A program made the translations under genes and the position numbers. From NCBI GenBank assembly GCA_026770585.1, contig MU646361.1, positions 845,182-856,683 on the forward strand: 11,502 nucleotides of DNA, written 5' to 3'. Of the stretch, positions 6,299-11,502 are shown one piece after another. The stretch comes from Baffinella frigidus (Eukaryota; Cryptophyceae; Cryptomonadales; Baffinellaceae). Under the pieces are notes generated by a model. That model saw only the letters and a list, made by a program, of their open reading frames with translations, made no database searches and had not been told where the DNA came from. The stretch's first letter is position 1. Each line of letters opens with the position of its first letter.

Positions 6299-7201
6299 CT
6301 AAGTGGACTGCAGGGCTCTGGGAGGCTGGAGCGACGGTGTTCGGCGGAAGGACGATGCGAGGAGTATGATGTTGGCCGAAGACGCGAGGACTGTCGAGGC
6401 GAGGTCGGAGGAGAAGGGCGAGGAGTAGGGCGAGGAGGAGGAGGGGCACGCTTCATCGACGGGCGCCAACCGCCGCGGGAGCCTGAGCACTTCCCGCCGG
6501 GGAGGAGGCGTGGACGGTGACACTGGGCGGAGGTGAGGTGTGCTCGCTCTGCGGAAGTGCTGGATCTTTCCTGTGGAAGTGCCTTTGTGTACCTCGGTGG
6601 GCGCGGCGCTGCTCTGTGGCCGTGCTATGACGGTTCTGGCGGACGAGGATACGCCCATCGAGGAAGCGTCGGTGCAGCTGGGGGTGGCGAGCGCGCATAG
6701 CAGGGTCTCGTCGTGGGTGCCGAGGCAGGCGGCGGCTGTGGTGCGCCAGCGGTGGCGCGAAGCGAGGATGGGGTGCATAGAGCTGGTGAGGAAGCCGCCG
6801 TGGCGCTGGCGGGTCGAGTGCACCAGCGTGCCGTCACATTGGAGGAAGATCTTGCTACCGACGGAAAGCTCCGAGCTCTGGAATGCAGACAGCAGGTTGG
6901 GCTGGGAAAACTGCTTCTGGAAGACGTCTGCAGGGCGAAGGGCTGGGACAGCGCCGAGGAGCTGCGGCATCGACGTGGCGCGCTGCGGCGTCCTGAATCG
7001 AGCTGGGAGTAGAGCACTCCCCATCGGGGCCGCGTCGTGTTGGACAGCTGTGAGGGAGAGCATCTTGGAGATGCTCCGACCGTACCTGCAGCTGTTGGGC
7101 AGCTGCGACACGGAGAGCGATCTTGCAAGACGAGGAATCGTCAAAGGAAGTGGCGAGGGGGGGCTCGACGTGGATGGGGCGGGCGAGCTGTCGGGGGTCA
7201 T
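6299..7201 (-). CDS. Unrecognised Ser/Arg-rich protein, paralogue B (300 aa)
   Basis: I start at the ATG (7199-7201) that matches the start of paralogue A; an in-frame TTG ten codons upstream is not favoured, although sequence there (DFKLRPYSA) also resembles the other copy. Stop TAG at 6299-6301. It keeps the block RLARSLSVSQLP through MLSLTAVQHDAAP almost unchanged, RATSMPQLL, QKQFSQPNLLS, the central FLQCDGTLVHS...RHRWRTTAAACLGTHDE region, and a final FRRTPSLQPPR. It is about 94 residues shorter: it lacks the repeat-R-derived segment, the FRRAGSLQRL continuation and one of the two NxILxASS units. The opposite-strand frame is open only over 6540-7247. Family unknown. Intact frame despite many length differences suggests selection or recent duplication. 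Confidence 0.6.
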   Translation of the reverse strand: MTPDSSPAPSTSSPPSPLPLTIPRLARSLSVSQLPNSCRYGRSISKMLSLTAVQHDAAPMGSALLPARFRTPQRATSMPQLLGAVPALRPADVFQKQFSQPNLLSAFQSSELSVGSKIFLQCDGTLVHSTRQRHGGFLTSSMHPILASRHRWRTTAAACLGTHDETLLCALATPSCTDASSMGVSSSARTVIARPQSSAAPTEVHKGTSTGKIQHFRRASTPHLRPVSPSTPPPRREVLRLPRRLAPVDEACPSSSSPYSSPFSSDLASTVLASSANIILLASSFRRTPSLQPPRALQST

Positions 7202-7344
7202 CGCAGAGTACGGTCGGAGCTTGAAGTCCAATATCCCCAGAAGATGATGGCAGCCACGAAGTCGAATTTCAGAACGCCATTTTTGAGAAAAAAAATGTCA
7301 AGTCAGAAAACTGCCTTACCCTGGTCACGTCCGTATTTACCGTC

Positions 7345-7368
7345 CGTTTAAGTTCCATCGAAGGGTTA
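7345..7368 (-). promoter_or_regulatory. Upstream element of paralogue B
   Basis: CGTTTAAGTTCCATCGAAGG matches the duplicated upstream element of paralogue A and lies at the same distance (144 bp) from the ATG. Only one copy here. Confidence 0.4.
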
Positions 7369-7445
7369 CAATGTATGGAAGGTTCTTGTCATCTTTTTTA
7401 ATCTACGTCTGTCACCTTTCACCTCGAATACAGGAGGATCTGTCC

Positions 7446-7533
7446 CATTTTTGGAGGTGACTTTCTGTGAATGGACAACAACAGTCACCTGTGGCAGGTG
7501 ACTGTATTTTTTTGTATTTTTGTACCTCCAAAA
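7446..7533. repeat. Compound hairpin with T-run
   Basis: The outer arms ATTTTTGGAGGT (about 7447-7458) and ACCTCCAAAAT (7523-7533) enclose a perfect inner hairpin ACAGTCACCTG-tgg-CAGGTGACTGT (7481-7505), which is followed at once by ATTTTTTTG. AGGTGAC occurs three times counting both strands. It abuts the left end of F3. An RNA-level structure or a small element is possible. Confidence 0.6.
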
Positions 7534-7534
7534 T

Positions 7535-7696
7535 CCACACAGCGGACTTCGAAGGGATTTTTGAATAACCCCTAAGGGAAAAGACCTACCACCCTACGGT
7601 AGGCATCCCGTAGGGGCATAGGGGGGTTCCTATGGATAAGGTAACGGAAACTCGGGCACTGAGTGCCCGAAAATCCCTTCGTATCCCGCTGTGTGG
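7535..7696. mobile_element. F3 inverted-repeat element, 162 bp
   Basis: The termini CCACACAGCGGACTTCGAAG and CCCTTCGTATCCCGCTGTGTGG are imperfect inverses (about 27 bp). The core holds CCCTACGGTAGG, CCCGTAGGGGCATA, GGTTCCTATGGATAAGG and a hairpin TCGGGCACTGAGTGCCCGA. A second copy is at 11155-11309. No clear target duplication seen. Confidence 0.75.
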
Positions 7697-8085
7697 GACG
7701 TCTCCTTTGTAAAAGGACGTGTCGAGGTACTGTTCTGGACAGCGTTGATTTCAATTGTGAACTAAAAATCCCCTCTTTGCGAAAATATTGTTGTCTTAAT
7801 CTCGAGGCGTGGATGACAAAGATGGCCCATCCATCTTTCCTCCATAGGAGGCAACAATGGATACTTTGACTACGGCCACAAGTGTACGAGTAAAGTAACA
7901 CACCTCCATTTGACCCATTTCTGTAGAAGACAGTCTTCTAAACCCACAAAGGACAAAGGGTCGCCCCCATCGCGTTTCCCTCCCTGCCTATCTCTCACAC
8001 ACACATCACCCCCCCGCCTAGTCCCTAGCGTCTTCCACCTTGATCTCCTCCCAGCGCACCACGGGACGCATCCCAAGAGCCCCTT
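7697..8085. other. Gene-free stretch, no feature recognised
   Basis: Contains only small hairpins (AAAGATGG/CCATCTTT, 7818-7838). The short frames on both strands look like chance, and none has a paralogue in the window. Confidence 0.35.
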
Positions 8086-8233
8086 CAGGGGTACCTCACT
8101 GATAAGATAGCGCCTTCCCCTACAGGGGTACCTCGCTCATAAGATAGAGCCTTCCCCTACAGGGGTACCTCGCTCATAAGATAGCGCCTTCCCCTGCAGG
8201 GGTACCTCGCTCATGAGATAGCGCCTTCCCCTA
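8086..8233. repeat. Four tandem 37-bp copies of an F1 left arm
   Basis: Starts at 8086, 8123, 8160 and 8197 give an exact 37-bp period. Each unit reads CAGGGGTACCTC, then CATAAGATAGCGCC or a variant, then TTCCCCTA. The array runs into a complete F1 element at 8234. The units differ from the adjoining arm (AAGATAGC instead of AAGAAACT), so they are not simple copies of it. Confidence 0.88.
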
Positions 8234-8351
8234 CAGGGGTACCTCGCTCATAAGAAACTGCCCCTCCCCCCAGGGCCACCATAGGCCCCTAGGCATGGGC
8301 CTACTGTAGGGCCTTAGGGGGAGGTGGTTTCTTATAAGCGAGGTAGCCCTG
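8234..8351. mobile_element. F1 element, complete, 118 bp
   Basis: CAGGGGTACCTCGCTCATAA and TTATAAGCGAGGTAGCCCTG flank the usual CCTAGG-rich core; TA at 8232-8233 and 8352-8353. Confidence 0.85.
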
Positions 8352-8419
8352 TAGGACCCTACAGTAGGGCTATCCTCCTGCAGGTCTAACAGGATTATAA
8401 TCCCTTTAGAACATGTTTT

Positions 8420-8892
8420 TTGGCCTGTAGTAAAGATATCACGATTTTATCACAGCCCGATTTTTTTCAGCAGAATCTGGAGCTGACGACCAAATCTCGA
8501 GGATCTGCGCTTTCAGATTTGAAAAAGATGAAAATTAGGGGTGAAGTTCAGCAGAATTCCCCAAATACAGATGGACACTTTATTTTTCAGACCTGCAAGA
8601 GGATACCTAACGCTGCCAGTTGCAAGGCCACCGAATGCCACGCGGTTCTCTAGCTTTACAGCATCAAAATCGCTCGTATACCGCCCCGGCCGATGCTCTT
8701 ACCGTCAGTAGCAACATCAGGGTGTGTTGTGGGAATCAAAATACTCAACTTGAAACCCTGACACCCACAGGCCGTTCCCGACCTCCCAACTGCTTGCAAA
8801 CTCGTTTCCTATCATGTCATTGACGAGAACCTAGGGATTATTCAAGTTTCTGACGCTTTCGGGTCGAGATACCTACCCTCAGACAAAGCTAG
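8420..8892 (+). other. Possible exon/intron territory, unresolved
   Basis: Non-repetitive sequence with two strong acceptor-like sites, CCCGATTTTTTTCAG (AG 8469-8470) and ACTTTATTTTTCAG (AG 8589-8590). Short plus frames (8420-8653 and 8620-8823, the second reading SLALQHQNRSYTAPADALTV) overlap and lack ATG starts. A 19-bp tandem duplication (ACCCTCAGACAAAGCTAGA) lies at about 8874-8911. May belong to the gene proposed at 8893-9434. Confidence 0.2.
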
Positions 8893-9434
8893 AACCCTCA
8901 GACAAAGCTAGAACCGGAAAGTCAAAGATCTCCCGTTTCCGCTCGGAAAACGAGGCCCCAGAACGGGAAATTCTGCACAGCCCTCACACACATGAACCCA
9001 GACATGCTAGGCCAAGAGGAATCAGGAGTGCAGCCTCCCGAGCGGGTGACATGCACAAGAGTCCGTTTCAGGCCCTCAGCGCAAAATGGTGGCTTGATGC
9101 TCCTGCAACGGCGCGGTTGAGGTCCAGCATGGACCCACCACGATGCCAAGCCAGTATGTAGCTTCCTTTGCGCGGTACCCAGGGCCAGCAAGGTTCTCAG
9201 CAGGCCCAACAGCTCCAAAACGCGGTCCGTCCAAAGGTCCACAAAGCGATGGAACCAGCAAGAGCGCTGCTGGCCGCGATGCGGGGGGCGCTAGGCCCAG
9301 GCTCAACTCGGGAGCCCCCCGACAGCGCATCTTACAAGCGGCTCATGGCATTGATTGGGCATGCATCCCCCTCCCCCTCCCTCGTTGCTGCCCTTTTCGG
9401 CACTTCCCCCAACCACAAAAAACGGGATTTTTGA
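8893..9434 (+). CDS. Possible two-exon gene, unrecognised product
   Basis: A frame open from 8893 holds an ATG at 8992 (MNPDMLGQEESGVQPPER). A GT at 9046 after CGG and an AG at 9160-9161 (CAGTATGTAG) would remove 116 bp and join in phase to an open frame from 9162 to a TGA at 9432-9434. Exon 2 reads LPLRGTQGQQGSQQAQQL, a Gln-rich start, then an Ala-rich helix-like segment (MEPARALLAAMRGAL) and a Ser/Pro region, ending KKRDF. Spliced from the ATG it gives 108 residues. The frame upstream of the ATG also looks coding-like (LEPESQRSPVSARKT), so the true start may be in an earlier exon. Splice sites are my guess; no domain is known. An antisense frame 8922-9242 is less convincing. Confidence 0.3.
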
Positions 9435-9483
9435 CCAAGTGAATTCACTGTTTTTTTTATTTTCGGCCCAGACATAGCCACAA

Positions 9484-9518
9484 GGGGGTGGCTGTTTCTT
9501 ATGAGCGAGGCACCCCTG
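9484..9518. repeat. F1 right half only
   Basis: GGGGGTGGCTGTTTCTTATG continues to GAGGCACCCCTG and then TA (9519-9520). The left half is missing. Confidence 0.65.
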
Positions 9519-9570
9519 TACTGACACGAGAGGGGTTCCCTCTTGACGCGAATCGACCCAACGTAAGTGA

Positions 9571-9652
9571 GTGAAAGGAAGCATGGCCTTTCTACAGAAC
9601 CAGTTCCGGTGCCCGCCTATGTTGGGAGCTCGAAGAACCTCAACGACCTACA
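9571..9652 (+). repeat. Dispersed repeat R, copy 4
   Basis: GTGAAAGGAAGCATGGCCTT through CAGTTCCGGTGCCCGCC to GAAGAACCTCAACGACCTA. Slightly truncated at the left. Confidence 0.75.
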
Positions 9653-9718
9653 GGAAGGGCTTTGTTATCCTGTAAAGCCACTCACCATCATCCGTGCAAA
9701 GCCACTTCTCAAGGTCCT

Positions 9719-9780
9719 TTAGGTTCTTTCAACTCCCACCATTGGCGGACACTGGAATTTGTCTGCAGAAAAGCCATGCT
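9719..9780 (-). repeat. Dispersed repeat R, copy 5, inverted
   Basis: Read on minus: AGCATGGCTTTTCTGCAGAC, then TCCAGTGTCCGCC and GGTGGGAGTTGAAAGAACCT. With copy 4 it forms an inverted pair separated by about 66 bp. Confidence 0.75.
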
Positions 9781-9783
9781 CAC

Positions 9784-10245
9784 TTGGCTAAATTTTCTTG
9801 TAACGCCACTCGCTTGCCTACATTTCCGTGTAACAGTCACTCACGCGGCTAGCTTTCCGAGTAAAGTCACTCGCCAGGCTGGATTTGCGTGTAAAGTCAC
9901 TCACTAGGCTAGATTTCCGTGTAAAGTGACTCACTTTTTCTTCTTCTTTATTACTCTCGGAACAGGTCCTACATAGGCCCTCAAGCCTTGAATTGAGTGA
10001 TACAAAAGTGACTCTCCTATGCGGCGAGCTGCGCAGGGGCTCCATTTCCGTGTAAACTGACTCACTGCAGGGGTACCTCGCTCATAAGAAACCGCCTCCC
10101 CCTAGGGCCCTACCGTAGGACCATGCCTAGGGTCCTAGGGGGGTCCTAGGGGGGGGGGCGGTTTCTTATGAGCGAGGTACCCCTGTAGGCTAGCTTTCGG
10201 TGTAAAGCCACTGACTAGTTTCCGTGTAAAGCGACTGACTAGGCG
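9784..10245. repeat. 30-bp tandem array, split by an F1 insertion
   Basis: Units aligned on GGCT at 9786, 9816, 9847, 9877 and 9907 have a 30-31-bp period and share TTTCCGTGTAAAGTCACTCAC. Related units recur at about 10043-10067 and 10188-10245, and poorer ones at 9664-9710. CGGCGAGCTG-GCAGGG-TCCAT occurs twice (about 10022 and 10244). The minus frame reads the 30-bp period as ten residues, SDFTRKSSLV-like, but has no other support as a gene. Confidence 0.8.
10068..10185. mobile_element. F1 element with perfect arms, inserted in the 30-bp array
   Basis: The left arm from CAGGGGTACCTCGC to AAACCGCC and the right arm are perfect inverses over about 29 bp. In the array the expected target is CACTAGGCT; here the element sits between CACTG and TAGGCT, so the TA duplication is intact on the right and changed to TG on the left. 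Confidence 0.88.
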
Positions 10246-10334
10246 GCGAGCTGAGCAGGGTCCATCTCGTCCATCAGCTTGCGGTTCGCCTCCGTGAATT
10301 GCTGCGTAGGTTCGGCGGTGACGTCAGGGAATTG
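10239..10334 (-). CDS. Terminal-exon-like frame, unrecognised
   Basis: On minus, an AG ending CCCTTCGCAG precedes a frame reading QFPDVTAEPTQQFTEANRKL and then MDEMDPAQLAA, stop TAG at 10239-10241. The composition (acidic, helical, mostly C/G-ending codons) looks like a real C-terminus. The same frame is open back through the heptamer tract to a TGA at 10518-10520 as TPYTLHP repeats, with no ATG, so either the tract is translated after an upstream exon or it is the 3' end of an intron. The stop and last codons overlap a unit of the 30-bp array; a diverged copy of the tail is at about 10020-10045. Confidence 0.35.
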   Translation of the reverse strand, partial: QFPDVTAEPTQQFTEANRKLMDEMDPAQLAA

Positions 10335-10338
10335 CTGC

Positions 10339-10517
10339 GAAGGGTGTAGGATGTAGGGTGTAGGGTGCAGGGTGTAGGGTGTAGGATGTAGGGTGCAGGG
10401 TGTAGGGTGTAGGGTGTAGGTGTAGGGTGTAGGGGGTGTAGGGTGTAGGGTGTAGGGTGTAGGGTGTAGGGTGTAGGGTGTAGGGTGTAGGGTGTAGGGT
10501 GTAGGGTGTAGGGTGTT
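10339..10517. repeat. TGTAGGG heptamer tract
   Basis: About 25 units of GTGTAGG, with GATGTAG, GTGCAGG and shortened variants mainly in the left half; the right half (from about 10438) is almost pure. G-rich strand is on plus, opposite to the CCCTAAA tracts at 221 and 5353. It differs from TTTAGGG by one base per unit. The frames TPYTLHP on minus are by-products of the repeat unless spliced or translated as discussed for 10239-10334. Confidence 0.92.
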
Positions 10518-10623
10518 TCAATAAAGCTCAGCAAAGCTCCGATAGGGTGCGGGGGACAGGGGCGGACCGCGCCTATGTTACTATGTTCAATAAAGCTATG
10601 TGCAATAAGACATAGGGTGCGGG

Positions 10624-10772
10624 CCACCAACCCTCACGGGCTGAGCAAATCGACGATTTTCGATTTTCAATTTCAAGGCAAAATGGCTCCACGGACGCCG
10701 GAATCCGGCGGCCTCCAAGGAAAATACGTGACCTCGAATTCGACGATTTGCTCAGGCTCTGAGGGTTGGTGG
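10624..10772. mobile_element. F4 inverted-repeat element, ~149 bp
   Basis: CCACCAACCCTCA...TGAGCAAATCGACGA at the left mirrors TCGACGATTTGCTCA...GAGGGTTGGTGG at the right, about 40 bp with few mismatches. Centre includes GACGCCGGAATCCGGCG, another small palindrome. Non-coding. Seen once in the window. Confidence 0.75.
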
Positions 10773-10817
10773 GGGTAGGGGCGGACCGCGCCTATGTTAC
10801 TATCTTCAATAAAGCTA

Positions 10818-10936
10818 CAGGGGTACCTCGCTCATGAGAAAGCCCCCCCCCCTCCCAGGACCATCATAGGGCCCTAGGCATAGCCCTACTGTAGGGTCCT
10901 ACGAGGAGGCGCTTTCTCATGCGCGAGGTACCCCTG
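10818..10936. mobile_element. F1 element with matched arm changes, 119 bp
   Basis: TA flanks at 10816-10817 and 10937-10938. The unit at 10541-10610 shows the empty site GCTATG. The left arm has CATGAGAAAGC and the right arm GCTTTCTCATG, where other copies have CATAAGAAACC and GGTTTCTTATG, so two changes are mirrored in both arms. Confidence 0.88.
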
Positions 10937-10964
10937 TATGTACAATAAGACATAGGGTGCGGGG

Positions 10965-11144
10965 TACCACACGCGGCTATCCATGCGAACAGAATAAATG
11001 TCGATTGTAAGCGTTTGTGTAGTAATTTTCATATATTGGGTCGAATAGAAAGACAGGCTAAGCTACACGCTTTGCGAGACCAATTTCCCTACACAACGCT
11101 ACAATCGACTTTCATTCTGTTCGCATAGATAACCTCGTGTGGTA
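10965..11144. mobile_element. F5 inverted-repeat element, ~180 bp
   Basis: TACCACACGCGGCTATCCAT at the left mirrors ATAGATAACCTCGTGTGGTA at the right; the matching continues through GCGAACAGAAT, GTCGATTGTA and TTGTGTAG, about 57 bp per arm. AT-richer centre (about 11022-11090), no frame. Seen once. Confidence 0.8.
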
Positions 11145-11154
11145 GGGGCGGACC

Positions 11155-11309
11155 GCGGACTTCGAAGGGATCTTTGAATAACCCTTAAGCGATGCGACCT
11201 TCGACCCTACTGTAGGCAACCCGTAGGGGCATAGAGGGGTTCCTATGGATAAGGTAACGGAAAGGTGGCCCGATTTGGGCCGAAAAGCCCTTGGTAGCCC
11301 GCTGTGTGG
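11155..11309. mobile_element. F3 element, second copy, left tip altered
   Basis: From GCGGACTTCGAAGGGAT to GCCCGCTGTGTGG, matching 7543-7696 throughout. The first eight bases of the 7535 copy are replaced by host GGCGGACC. The inner hairpin is TGGCCCGATTTGGGCC, different from the other copy. Its right flank TTGGGGCAGACCGCGCC resembles the right flank of F4 and F5. Confidence 0.7.
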
Positions 11310-11391
11310 GTTGGGGCAGACCGCGCCGCCACCGAAGGCGATCGCGCCCTCCCCACGCACCCCGATCGGATCCTTCGCGACCTGCGCGGGA

Positions 11392-11502
11392 GAGAGAAGG
11401 GTGAGCGGCGAGAGAGAGAGAGAGCAACAGAGAGAGAGAGCGAGAGAGAGCGAGAGTGAGAGAGGGAGGGAGAGAGAGAGAGAGCGAGAGATCGAGAGGG
11501 AG
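11392..11502. repeat. GA-rich microsatellite reaching the window edge
   Basis: Purine-only GAGAGA runs with interspersed GCGAGA, GTGAGA and GGGAGG. Continues beyond the window. Confidence 0.92.

Larger units (their letters stand above)
10541..10964. repeat. ~70-bp tandem unit with variable inserts
   Basis: ATAGGGTGCGGG starts units at 10542, 10612 and 10952. The first unit (10541-10610, 70 bp) has no element: ATAGGGTGCGGG, GGGGCGGACCGCGCC, TATGTTACTAT, TTCAATAAAGCTATG. The second has F4 between GCGGG and GGGTAGGGGCGGACC, and F1 at AAGCTA|TGT; subtracting them leaves about 70 bp. The third carries F5 at the same place as F4. A partial unit precedes the first (from 10517). Confidence 0.8.

Noticed and set aside
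7481-7512. Bacterial rho-independent terminator
   Set aside because: Stem plus T-run fits in shape, but the sequence is eukaryotic and no gene ends nearby in that orientation.
7572-7901. Minus frame over F3 and its right flank
   Set aside because: It crosses an inverted-repeat element; the equivalent frame at 11185-11427 is different, so no shared protein is supported.
8086-8233. CRISPR-like array of 37-bp units
   Set aside because: The units are contiguous without spacers and match an F1 arm.
9303-9584. Minus frame over the F1 half element and repeat region
   Set aside because: Mostly antisense of repeats and of the plus-strand exon candidate; composition looks random.
10274-10630. Minus frames of TPYTLHP repeats with an upstream start
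   Set aside because: All three frames are open in the heptamer tract; only the frame ending at 10239 leads into a coding-like tail.

Overview
The window looks like an intergenic, repeat-dense stretch of a eukaryotic nuclear genome. Degenerate CCCTAAA/TTTAGGG-type heptamers, GT-AG-like splice signals, microsatellites and many short TA-flanked inverted-repeat elements point to a protist, alga or plant. TTTAGGG heptamers occur in plants, many algae and some alveolates; I cannot name the species. Nothing looks prokaryotic: no operons, tRNA or rRNA. No transposase, reverse transcriptase or viral protein is recognisable.

Layout. Positions 1-306 hold the 3' end of a plus-strand reading frame that enters from outside and runs through an ACACACC-type heptamer tract. 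300-1410 contains fragments and two complete copies of a ~118-bp inverted-repeat element (family F1) around a possible exon. 2058-3242 (minus) is the better-preserved member of a paralogous intronless gene pair; its partner is 6299-7201 (minus). Between them lie a GC-rich 130/140-bp tandem repeat (3783-4142), a duplicated ~200-bp segment, copies of a ~90-bp dispersed repeat (R), F1 copies, one carrying a nested second family (F2), and ~425 bp of degenerate interstitial telomeric repeat (5353-5778). To the right of the second gene come a compound hairpin, a third inverted-repeat element (F3), a 37-bp tandem array made from an F1 arm, a possible spliced gene (about 8893-9434, plus), a 30-bp tandem array, a terminal-exon-like frame (10239-10334, minus) next to a TGTAGGG tract, and a ~70-bp tandem unit carrying different hairpin elements (F4, F5). 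A GA-rich microsatellite closes the window.

The strongest biology is of two kinds. First, the paralogous gene pair encodes unrecognised, basic, Ser-rich proteins with repeated R-x-x-S-type motifs, and one member has incorporated a fragment of the dispersed R repeat in frame. Second, the window preserves an unusually readable record of TA-targeted miniature inverted-repeat elements: a nested insertion, empty sites in neighbouring duplicates, arm amplification, and matched changes in both arms that keep hairpins paired. There is no evidence that the genes act together in a pathway.
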